Under the pieces are notes generated by a model. That model did no database searches. It saw nothing but the letters and a program-made list of their open reading frames with translations, and was not told the DNA's origin. 46,552 bases of DNA from an uncultured Ruminococcus sp. (lineage in GTDB: Bacteria; Bacillota; Clostridia; Oscillospirales; Acutalibacteraceae), in assembly GCA_902800065.1 (NCBI GenBank), contig CADCDE010000016.1:1-46552 (forward strand). Direction: 5' to 3'. The position numbers and the translations under genes are program-made. This document shows, one piece after another, positions 6,736-14,425 of the stretch. Every line of letters begins with the position of its first letter. Position 1 is the stretch's first letter.

Positions 6736-7808
6736 TATATGAGCGTTCTTCCGTCACAGTATTTGCATACCAGCATATCTCCGCCCACATGACGAAACAG
6801 CTTTGGAAGATATTTTTCCCTGTGAGTTATACAGTTTGGATTCTGACAACATACACTGCTCGTATCGAATTGTCTGGGCATAGGCGTTCTGTCAACATCC
6901 TTGAGCATGGTCATTATAAGTGCCATTCTTGCATACATTCCGTACACGGTCTGTATAAAATACTTTGCTCTCGGATCATAATCGACTTCCTCGTCTATTT
7001 CGTCAACTCTCGGAAGCGGATGAAGTATTTTCAGGTCTTTTTTCGCATAAGACAGCTTTTCCTTATCAAGCACGAAAACACCCTTCTGCTTCTCATATTC
7101 CGCTTCACTCGCAAAGCGTTCACGCTGTATCCTCGTCATATAGAGAACATCAAGCATTGGCATTGCTTCTTTAAGGCTTGGCACGAAAACATACTCACAG
7201 TCTGAAGAATTCAGAATATCCTTGATATACTGCGGTATAGTCAGCTCTGGAGTTGATATAAGAACAAATTTATTGTTTTTGAAATTTATCATTGTTTTGA
7301 TAAGCGAATGTACAGTTCTTCCGTTTTTAAGGTCTCCGCAAAGTCCTATACACATATTATCGAGTGTACCCTTTTCATTATAGAGCGTAACTATATCCGT
7401 AAGTGTCTGAGTCGGATGGAGATGTCCGCCGTCACCTGCATTGATAACGGGGGCTGCAGAATACATTGAAGCTGCCCTTGCAGTTCCCTCCAAGGGATGA
7501 CGTATTGCTATTATATCCGTATATCCTCCCACTACCGTTATCGTATCCTTAAGACTTTCGCCCTTTGATACAGAGGAATTCTGAGGATTATCAAAGCCTA
7601 TAACACTTCCGCCGAGTCTGAGCATTGCTGTTTTGAAGGACATTTGAGTTCTCGTTGAAGGCTCATAAAAAAGTGTTGCCATTATTTTTCCCTTACAGAC
7701 CTCGGAATATTTATCGGGCTCAGCCATTATTTTATTGGCAAGCTCTATTATTTCCATAAGCTCATCCTTCGACAGCTTTGCCAGGTCTATCAAATGTTTT
7801 TGTTTCAT
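6735..7808 (-). CDS. pyrB: Aspartate carbamoyltransferase with a PyrI-like zinc-binding C-terminal extension
   Basis: A 357-aa enzyme making carbamoyl-aspartate from carbamoyl phosphate and aspartate, the committed pyrimidine step. FYEPSTRTQMSF is the carbamoyl-phosphate loop, HPTQTLTDI and HPLPRVDEI are further active-site words. The first 310 or so residues match ordinary PyrB. The last 38 add C321-x4-C326-x21-C348-x2-C351 (CQNPNCITH and CKYCDGR), which mirrors the zinc ribbon of the E. coli regulatory chain PyrI. The PyrI nucleotide-binding domain is absent. It lies after ftsZ, separated by a terminator, and has a GGGGGGA ribosome binding site. The promoter is not clear. Confidence 0.93.
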   Translation of the reverse strand: MKQKHLIDLAKLSKDELMEIIELANKIMAEPDKYSEVCKGKIMATLFYEPSTRTQMSFKTAMLRLGGSVIGFDNPQNSSVSKGESLKDTITVVGGYTDIIAIRHPLEGTARAASMYSAAPVINAGDGGHLHPTQTLTDIVTLYNEKGTLDNMCIGLCGDLKNGRTVHSLIKTMINFKNNKFVLISTPELTIPQYIKDILNSSDCEYVFVPSLKEAMPMLDVLYMTRIQRERFASEAEYEKQKGVFVLDKEKLSYAKKDLKILHPLPRVDEIDEEVDYDPRAKYFIQTVYGMYARMALIMTMLKDVDRTPMPRQFDTSSVCCQNPNCITHREKYLPKLFRHVGGDMLVCKYCDGRTLI

Positions 7809-7837
7809 TAAAAAATCCCCCCGTATTTTATGTCAAA

Positions 7838-7873
7838 TAAAGCCTGTCGCATGATCAAGACGGCAGGCTTTAA
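7838..7873 (-). terminator. Terminator after ftsZ
   Basis: The arms AAAGCCTGCCG and CGACAGGCTTT (one mismatch) form a stem followed by ATTT on the minus strand. It sits five bases after the ftsZ stop. Confidence 0.8.
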
Positions 7874-7878
7874 AAAAA

Positions 7879-9159
7879 TTAATTTTTAAATAAATTGATT
7901 ATATCAACATATGATTCATCGGGATCACTGTTTCTGTAACCGCCCTGAGGCTGCTGAGGCTGTCTCTGTTCCTGCGGATTTGCAGACGGATTCTGCGGCT
8001 GCGGTCTCTGCTGCTGAGGCTGCTGCGGATATTGGGGCTGCTGAGGATACTGAGGCTGCTGATACTGAGGATACTGCGGATACTGAGGCTGTTGATACTG
8101 CGGCTGAGGCGGCATCTTCGGCTTATTCTGAGCAGGTCTGCCCATCGGTCCCTGTCTGTTTACAAAAGAATCCTTTTTCTGCTGATTTACAAGAGTATAA
8201 TGCTCTGAGGTCGGGAAACCTGTTGCTATAACGATAACACTTATAGTATCATCCATTTCTTCATCAAGGGCAGCACCCCATATGATGATAGCATCCTCAT
8301 CAGCCTGCTCGGAGATCATCGTTGAAGCCTCCTGTATCTCGTCAAGACCGATATCAGGCGAAGCCTTGATATTAACGATAAGTCCCTTTGCACCCTGTAT
8401 TGAAGTACCGAGAAGCGGACTTGAGATAGCTTGCTGAGCTGCACTCTTTGCCTTGTCCTTACCAGAAGCAACGCCTACACCCATAAGTGCATAGCCTGCA
8501 TCCTTCATTACAGATGTAACGTCTGCAAAGTCAAGGTTTACAAGACCGGGTATTACTATAAGATCAGTTATACTCTGAACGCCCTGACGAAGAATATCGT
8601 CTGCTGCGGCAAAAGCATTCTGGAGAGTTATCTTTTCCTGGCTGATATGCTGCAATCTTTCATTCGGGATAACTATAAGAGAATCGACATTTGATTTAAG
8701 TCTCTGGATACCCTGTTCAGCCTGAGCCATACGTCTTTTACCTTCAAAAAGGAAAGGTGTTGTAACGATGCCGACTGTAAGTATACCCATTTCCTTTGCT
8801 ATTTCTGCAACAACAGGAGCTGCACCTGTACCGGTACCGCCGCCCATACCTGCTGTGATAAATACCATATCGGTACCCTGAAGCAAATCGCTTATCTGAC
8901 CACGGCTTTCTTCTGCTGCTTTCTCGCCTATTTCAGGCTTTGAGCCTGCACCCTTGCCTCCGGTGATCTTTTCTCCTATCTGTATTTTCTGAGTAGCCTT
9001 TGAACGTATAAGAGCCTGTTTGTCTGTATTTATAGATATAAATTCTACTCCCGAAACATACTCTACCATTCTGTCAACGGCATTTCCGCCGCCGCCTCCC
9101 ACTCCGACAACCTTAATATGTACAATGGTGTCCATATCATTTTCAAATTCGTAAGGCAT
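7879..9159 (-). CDS. ftsZ: Cell division protein FtsZ
   Basis: A 426-aa tubulin-like GTPase that assembles the Z-ring. Residues 1-315 or so hold the GTPase and polymer core, with the tubulin signature [12 protein letters not shown] and the N-terminal [13 protein letters not shown]. The linker, about residues 330-410, is extremely rich in Gln, Pro and Tyr, in YPQ/QPQ-type repeats. The conserved C-terminal peptide [13 protein letters not shown], which docks FtsA/SepF-type partners, ends the protein. The gene has its own promoter at 9247-9275 downstream of ftsQ and a terminator after the stop. A GAAGGGAG ribosome binding site precedes the ATG. Confidence 0.98.
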   Translation of the reverse strand: MPYEFENDMDTIVHIKVVGVGGGGGNAVDRMVEYVSGVEFISINTDKQALIRSKATQKIQIGEKITGGKGAGSKPEIGEKAAEESRGQISDLLQGTDMVFITAGMGGGTGTGAAPVVAEIAKEMGILTVGIVTTPFLFEGKRRMAQAEQGIQRLKSNVDSLIVIPNERLQHISQEKITLQNAFAAADDILRQGVQSITDLIVIPGLVNLDFADVTSVMKDAGYALMGVGVASGKDKAKSAAQQAISSPLLGTSIQGAKGLIVNIKASPDIGLDEIQEASTMISEQADEDAIIIWGAALDEEMDDTISVIVIATGFPTSEHYTLVNQQKKDSFVNRQGPMGRPAQNKPKMPPQPQYQQPQYPQYPQYQQPQYPQQPQYPQQPQQQRPQPQNPSANPQEQRQPQQPQGGYRNSDPDESYVDIINLFKN

Positions 9160-9246
9160 TGTTTTTCTCCCTTCAAAATTAACTTCATGTACAAAGTCTT
9201 TACGGTTCAGACCCTGACATTCTTATTTTTTCTACCAACTAATAAT

Positions 9247-9275
9247 AATGTACCACTTTTTAAAATTTTTTTCAA
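9247..9275 (-). promoter_or_regulatory. Promoter of ftsZ
   Basis: TTGAAA (9270-9275), a 17-bp spacer and TACATT (9247-9252) on the minus strand lie about 88 bp before the ftsZ ATG. This would let ftsZ be expressed apart from the dcw cluster upstream. Confidence 0.55.
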
Positions 9276-9358
9276 TACACTAAATTAATTTTTCCACATA
9301 TTTATCAATATACAGATATATCAGACTAATTTATAATATTTTTTGGTTATTTTGACGA

Positions 9359-10606
9359 TTAATCTGTATTTTCATCATTATCACTTGCAGAATATTCCTG
9401 TTCATCTTCCGAATATTCTTCATCTTCTGAATATTCCTGTTCATCTTCTGAATATTCTTCTTCCTCGGAATATTCCTGTTCGTCTTCCGAATATTCTTCT
9501 TCCTCGGAATATTCATCTTCATCTTCTGAATATTCTTCTTCGGAATATTCCTGTTCATCTTCTGAATATTCTTCTTCGGAATATTCCTGTTCATCTTCTG
9601 AATATTCTTCTGATGTTTCTTCAGGCTCGGAAGAACTTTCCTGACTTTCCTTTGATGATAACTCCTGACTGCTGCTCTGTTCAGTGGGCTTTGAAGCCTC
9701 CGGTTTACTGCTCTGTTCGGCAGGCTTTGACGGCTGAGGCTGGCTTGGTTCAGGTATTTTCGATTTATAGAAGGACTGTGCCCCGTTCTTATCGACCACC
9801 GACACATCAAGCATACCCTCGTCATTATCGGGGATATTATTGAGCATAAGTTCTTCTATCGTGCGGAATTTATAATCAAGATTTTCAGGCTCTCCCATGA
9901 TTATCTTGAAGCCGTTTTTACGGTAAAGTATTATATTTGTCGGAGAGGTTATATCAATGGCATCTATATTTTTTATATTATACTTTTTTATGTCAGCCAT
10001 TATCTCGTCAATATATTTCTTTATGTTATTGTCATTGTATTCGGCATAATCACACAGATTTTCATTTTTCAGCCTTACACCCAATACTATCGGTATATCA
10101 TATACTTTACTGTCATTTATCTCGATTATCTTATTTTTTTTGCTCAGAACATAATATTTATTGTTATTTTCGATTATGGATGTCGGCTTTGCTTCTTTTA
10201 TCACTATGGCTATTTTATTGAACAGCTTCTTTTTTATATCGACATCTTCAACATACGGGAATTTTTCAATTATTTTCTTTTCTCCCGGAGATGTATTGCA
10301 CAATATCAGATTGTCATTCTTTTTTATCATGCTTTCGGCAATTATCGCTTCGGCAGGATATTTTTTTGTTCCCTCAACATATATCTCATCTATCTTGAAA
10401 AATACAGTCAGCGAAAGCAATGAACACACTATCAGTGCCATCACCACTGTCAGGACATAGAAAACGATTCTTCTGATTTTTCGTTTTTTGGCACTGACAG
10501 GTTCCTTGGCAGGCGGAAAGGCTGCTTCCGTATAATCATCCCCGTAATCGCTGATTTTCTGAACATTTCCGATATTTCGGGCATCCTGCGGTCTGTTGCT
10601 ATCCAT
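9359..10606 (-). CDS. divIB: Cell division protein FtsQ/DivIB with a long acidic repeat tail
   Basis: A 415-aa divisome protein of the FtsQ/DivIB family. A basic cytosolic head (KKRKIRRI) is followed by one membrane helix near residues 45-69, then a POTRA domain (FKIDEIYVEGTKKYPAEAI and the following segment), a beta domain to about residue 270, and a Pro/Ser/Glu linker. The final 85 or so residues are tandem EYSEDEQEYSEEE-type repeats, almost only Glu, Asp, Tyr and Ser. By topology they would lie outside the membrane. The ATG at 10604-10606 has GGAGG 11 bp upstream; longer forms start inside murG. It follows murG by 22 bp. The family normally ends in a short disordered tail, so this repeat is unusual. 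Confidence 0.85.
   Translation of the reverse strand: MDSNRPQDARNIGNVQKISDYGDDYTEAAFPPAKEPVSAKKRKIRRIVFYVLTVVMALIVCSLLSLTVFFKIDEIYVEGTKKYPAEAIIAESMIKKNDNLILCNTSPGEKKIIEKFPYVEDVDIKKKLFNKIAIVIKEAKPTSIIENNNKYYVLSKKNKIIEINDSKVYDIPIVLGVRLKNENLCDYAEYNDNNIKKYIDEIMADIKKYNIKNIDAIDITSPTNIILYRKNGFKIIMGEPENLDYKFRTIEELMLNNIPDNDEGMLDVSVVDKNGAQSFYKSKIPEPSQPQPSKPAEQSSKPEASKPTEQSSSQELSSKESQESSSEPEETSEEYSEDEQEYSEEEYSEDEQEYSEEEYSEDEDEYSEEEEYSEDEQEYSEEEEYSEDEQEYSEDEEYSEDEQEYSASDNDENTD
9379..9625. repeat. Tandem repeat encoding the acidic DivIB tail
   Basis: Roughly 240 bp of imperfect repeats built from units such as gaatattcttcttcggaata and ttcctgttcatcttctgaat. They encode EYSEDEQ/EYSEEE units of 6-7 residues. 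Several units are identical over 30 bp or more, which makes the tract prone to slippage and length change. Confidence 0.9.
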
Positions 10607-10628
10607 TTTTTTCAAATCCTCCGAATTT

Positions 10629-11759
10629 TTATTTTTTATCCTTTTCCGACACAACTTCCATTATTATATCATATATCCTTTCGGAAGCATTTGCAATACC
10701 CATTTTTTTTGCATTTTCCGAATATTCCGCAAGCCTTTCGGGAGATGCTGCAAGAGAATCTATCGCCTCAGTCAGCTTTTCAGGTGTAAGGTCCTTCTCC
10801 TCTATCATAATGGCAGCCTTCTTATTCACAAGTGCCATTGCATTGTGATACTGATGATTTTCTGCAACATTAGGTGACGGGATAAGTATTGACGGTTTAC
10901 CCTTGACCTGTATCTCGCTGAGTGTCATTGCACCTGCCCTTGCAACTACAACATCTGCTGCCGCAAGGCATACAGGCATATCATTGATATACTCCCTTAT
11001 ATCAAGATTTTTTGCTTTGTCAAGGTCAGCACCCTTTTCTTTGAGAAGACCGGGAAACCATTTTCCGTACTGTCCATAGGCGTGTATATGCTGATATTTG
11101 CCGTCCTTCGCACTCCTTGCTATCACATCTGCAAGTGCTTTGTTTATATTATCCGCTCCGAGACTTCCTCCGAATGAAAGTATTACGGGACGTTCATCAA
11201 GTCCAAGTTTTTTTCGTGCAGACGATTTTTCTTCTTTAAGAATAGCTCCCCTTATCGGATTTCCTGTATCGGCAAAATTATAATCTCCCTTGAATTTATC
11301 CCTTGCTGCCGGCATTGCAAGCATTACTCTTGCAGCTTTTTTGGCAAGCATTTTGTTTGTTATACCGGGATAAGCATTCTGTTCATGTATGAGTATCGGA
11401 ATACCAAGCTTTGCGGCTGCCCTGAGAACAGGTCCGCTGACATATCCTCCTGTACCGATACATATATCCGGCTTGAACTCTTTTATTATTTTCTTTGCAT
11501 CATTTGTTGACTTTACAGCTTTTCTGACTGTCACTATATTTTCCTTCAATGACTTGAAAGATATTTTCCTCCTGAATCCCTGAACACTGACGCTTTTGAA
11601 TTCAAAGCCTGCCTGCGGGACAAGTCTTTCTTCCATACCACCCTTGTTTCCGATATAAAGTATCTCGGCATCAGGCTGTTTTTCCTTTACATAACCTGCA
11701 ATGGCAAGTGCCGGATTTATATGACCGGCTGTGCCTCCTCCTGCAAATATCAATCTCAA
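10629..11759 (-). CDS. murG: UDP-GlcNAc:lipid I GlcNAc transferase
   Basis: A 376-aa GT28 glycosyltransferase that adds GlcNAc to lipid I to form lipid II on the inner face of the membrane. FAGGGTAGHINPALAIA is the N-terminal glycine-rich loop. IGTGGYVSGPVL, HEQNAYPGITNK and SFGGSLGADNIN are family words, and RAGAMTLSEI is the UDP-sugar site. It follows ftsW with a 252-bp gap filled by a mobile repeat (11811-11933) and precedes divIB by 22 bp. Confidence 0.97.
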   Translation of the reverse strand: MRLIFAGGGTAGHINPALAIAGYVKEKQPDAEILYIGNKGGMEERLVPQAGFEFKSVSVQGFRRKISFKSLKENIVTVRKAVKSTNDAKKIIKEFKPDICIGTGGYVSGPVLRAAAKLGIPILIHEQNAYPGITNKMLAKKAARVMLAMPAARDKFKGDYNFADTGNPIRGAILKEEKSSARKKLGLDERPVILSFGGSLGADNINKALADVIARSAKDGKYQHIHAYGQYGKWFPGLLKEKGADLDKAKNLDIREYINDMPVCLAAADVVVARAGAMTLSEIQVKGKPSILIPSPNVAENHQYHNAMALVNKKAAIMIEEKDLTPEKLTEAIDSLAASPERLAEYSENAKKMGIANASERIYDIIMEVVSEKDKK

Positions 11760-11810
11760 TCAAATACACTCCTCTTAAAAGAGTGAAGTTTGGAGAGTGA
11801 AGTGTGAAGC

Positions 11811-11933
11811 TATAGTAACCGACAAAATAAATTGCTCTATGTCATTCCGAGCAAAGCGAGGAATCTTTGAAAGATTCCTCGTCACTTCATTCCTCAGAAT
11901 GACAAAAGGAAATTTTCATTGACGTTTACTATA
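11811..11933. mobile_element. MITE-like palindromic element, complete copy
   Basis: A 123-bp non-coding element with terminal inverted repeats TATAGTAACCGAC and GACGTTTACTATA (11 of 13 matched). The core contains GTCATTCCGAG and CTCAGAATGAC arms around a perfect inner palindrome, GAGGAATCTTT-G-AAAGATTCCTC. It sits between ftsW and murG without breaking either. A second copy lies at 23883-23982 and a core fragment at 33335-33382. It encodes nothing and probably moved by a transposase acting in trans. As RNA it would fold into a long hairpin. Confidence 0.75.
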
Positions 11934-12011
11934 AAATATTTTCCACTTCATTCCCCAAATCTCACTGTTTTTTATTTAATATTTTCAATGTATAAGCTCT
12001 GCATATCTGCT

Positions 12012-13262
12012 CTATGCCCTTTCAAGATGTGCCGTTCTTGACACTGACAGTACCAGTCCCATCTGTGCCATCAGCATTATCAGTGATGAGCCTCCGTAGC
12101 TGAAAAACGGAAGGCTTATACCTGTATTCGGCATACCGTCAGTTATAACAAGTATATTCAGTATCACCTGTATGCCTATCTGTGCGGAAAGACCTACTCC
12201 AAGAAGTGCCCCGAACCTGTCATTTGTATTCAAAGAAATTTTTATTCCTCTCCACACAAGCAGGGCAAATATTACCAATATAATTACTGCTCCTATAAAA
12301 CCCAGTTCCTCACATACAACAGCAAACACAAAGTCATTCTGTACCTCGGGGATATAGAGATATTTCTGTCTTGACATTCCGATCCCCTGTCCCCAGAAGC
12401 CGCCTGAGCCTATTGCATAAAGCGAATTTCTTGTCTGGTAGGTATCCTGCCACATTTCATCCGTTGTATATATAAGTGCCTGTCCCCAGCCGTGCAAACG
12501 GCTCATTGCATAACCAAGTTTTCCTGTCAATGCAGCACCGACTATCAGTAATGCCAACCCTGCACCTGCCATTAAAAAATATCTTATTTTGGCTCCGCTT
12601 ATAAATACCATCAATGCCGTAAGGACCAATATTATTGCAATTCCCGAAAAGTGCGGCTCAAATGCCAACAAAAGACATATTCCCACCATCGCCAGCAAAG
12701 ACGGCAAAACACCATATTTGAACGTTCCCATTTCACTTACATTGCTTGAACCCATCTGAGCACAAAAAAGTATTATGGCAAATTTTGCAATCTCCGAAGG
12801 CTGTATCGAAAAGCTGCCTATATATATCCATCTTTTTACATCAGAATCTGTCGGTATGACAAGCACTAACCCGAGAGTAAGCAACGCTATCACATAAATA
12901 ATAAACGTCAGCTTTCCGCTCAATATACGATAGTCAAAATATGATGCACCTATCATCACAGCTGTTCCTATAACAACAAAGATAAGCTGTCTGTTGAGAT
13001 AATAAAAGCTGTTTCCTTTATAAGCATATCCAGAAGGATAGCTTGCCGAAAACATCATCAGTGTTCCGATTATCACAAGGAGCATCACAAGAAACAAAAA
13101 TACCATATCAAGTCCGAGACGTATCGAAAACAGCTTGAATTTCAGTTTCAGCTTATTAGGTCTGACAGCAGCAGCATGAACATTCTTTTTGAGAGGAGGT
13201 CTTGAAGGCTTTGCCGAATCGGACTTTGTTTTTTTTAATGAAGATAATGCCGGTATTTTCAA
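12012..13262 (-). CDS. ftsW: SEDS-family peptidoglycan glycosyltransferase FtsW
   Basis: A 416-aa polytopic membrane protein that polymerises lipid II at the septum with its PBP partner. An unusually basic cytosolic head of about 45 residues (Lys/Pro-rich) precedes ten or so membrane helices. SEDS words include KRWIYIGSFSIQPSEIAK, MSRLHGW and GISLPFFSYGGSS. Its partner transpeptidase is two genes upstream. It lies 20 bp after mraY in the dcw operon. The overall pattern and position favour FtsW over RodA. Confidence 0.95.
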   Translation of the reverse strand: MKIPALSSLKKTKSDSAKPSRPPLKKNVHAAAVRPNKLKLKFKLFSIRLGLDMVFLFLVMLLVIIGTLMMFSASYPSGYAYKGNSFYYLNRQLIFVVIGTAVMIGASYFDYRILSGKLTFIIYVIALLTLGLVLVIPTDSDVKRWIYIGSFSIQPSEIAKFAIILFCAQMGSSNVSEMGTFKYGVLPSLLAMVGICLLLAFEPHFSGIAIILVLTALMVFISGAKIRYFLMAGAGLALLIVGAALTGKLGYAMSRLHGWGQALIYTTDEMWQDTYQTRNSLYAIGSGGFWGQGIGMSRQKYLYIPEVQNDFVFAVVCEELGFIGAVIILVIFALLVWRGIKISLNTNDRFGALLGVGLSAQIGIQVILNILVITDGMPNTGISLPFFSYGGSSLIMLMAQMGLVLSVSRTAHLERA

Positions 13263-13281
13263 TTGCCGAAACTCCTTTCCG

Positions 13282-14298
13282 TTATATAAAATTTCTGTAT
13301 TTCATTATCATAATCAGTGCTGCCGTACCGCATATCACAGTGACTATTCCGAAAACGATAACTATTTTGACTTCAGACCATCCGCATTTTTCAAAGTGAT
13401 GATGGATAGGACTCATTTTGAAAAGTCTTTTTCCGTGAGTTAGCTTGAAATAGCTTACCTGAAGTATCACAGAGAACATCTCTATTATATATACAAGACC
13501 AACGAGTATGAGCATCACCGGCATATCAAGTGCAAAGGCTATCGCACACATGAATCCGCCGAGATACAATGAGCCTGTATCTCCCATGAATACCTTTGCA
13601 GGATGAAAGTTCCATACAAGGAATCCAAGACAGCCTCCTGCAAGTGCGGCTGCTATTATCGAAACACCTATCCTTTCCATAAACGGCGATATCAGCATAA
13701 AGAATATTGAACCAAAAAATGTCACCGAACCGCAAAGACCGTCTATACCGTCTGTAAGGTTCACTGCATTGACTATACCCACTATAAGTATCGCTGCAAG
13801 CGGATAATAGAAAAGTCCTATATCAACCATTCCCACAAACGGGATAAATGTGCGTGTATTTCCTCCGAACAGATATATCGTGATAAGATAGGCTATCGCT
13901 GTAAGAAATTGAAGCACCAGCTTCTGCACTGCTGTCAGTCCGAGATTCCTTTTTTTGACAGCCTTTATATAATCGTCCATAAATCCTATTGCACCGAATG
14001 CAAGAGCCATGAACATACCCGCATATATCTTTGCATTTATCAGCATTGTTTCCGCTGCATTGCCTGCCGTCAGATTGAAAAGCAACATACAGCCGACACC
14101 CGATACTATACTTGAAAGTATAAACATGAATCCGCCCATCATCGGTGTACCCTGTTTGCCCTTGTGCAGATCAATGCCTTCCTCACGTTCAGTCTGTCGG
14201 AAATTGACCTTCTTCAAAAACGGAACGAGCCATTTCCCGAAAAGTGCAGCTATCCCGAATGAGCTTATCGCTGCTATAATAGTCCATATCTTCGTCAT
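13282..14298 (-). CDS. mraY: Phospho-N-acetylmuramoyl-pentapeptide transferase
   Basis: A 338-aa polytopic enzyme that moves phospho-MurNAc-pentapeptide to undecaprenyl phosphate, giving lipid I. NAVNLTDGIDGL carries the catalytic Asp cluster, KVFMGDTGSLYLGG follows, and the His motif IHHHFEKCGW lies near the C-terminus. I take the ATG at 14296-14298 because AAAGGTGG lies 10 bp upstream. An ATG at 14320-14322 would add MEKGGHLF, which includes that site. A 127-bp gap separates it from the PBP gene. Confidence 0.96.
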   Translation of the reverse strand: MTKIWTIIAAISSFGIAALFGKWLVPFLKKVNFRQTEREEGIDLHKGKQGTPMMGGFMFILSSIVSGVGCMLLFNLTAGNAAETMLINAKIYAGMFMALAFGAIGFMDDYIKAVKKRNLGLTAVQKLVLQFLTAIAYLITIYLFGGNTRTFIPFVGMVDIGLFYYPLAAILIVGIVNAVNLTDGIDGLCGSVTFFGSIFFMLISPFMERIGVSIIAAALAGGCLGFLVWNFHPAKVFMGDTGSLYLGGFMCAIAFALDMPVMLILVGLVYIIEMFSVILQVSYFKLTHGKRLFKMSPIHHHFEKCGWSEVKIVIVFGIVTVICGTAALIMIMKYRNFI

Positions 14299-14425
14299 AA
14301 ACAAATGTCCACCTTTCTCCATACCTTTTTCTTTGTTTTCCTCATAAAAAATCTATATAAACACTGCCGTATATTTCAGCGGCAATAGATGACAAAAATA
14401 AAAAATATTTCATAAGCGGACTTTC

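Noticed and set aside
7911..8231. Plus-strand ORF of 106 aa rich in Ala and Glu
   Set aside because: It is the antisense of the FtsZ linker repeats.
9331..9843. Overlapping ORFs on both strands inside the DivIB repeat tail (Lys/Asn/Met-rich and Leu/His-rich)
   Set aside because: They are shadows of a tandem repeat in other frames, with extreme composition, no ribosome site and no family likeness.
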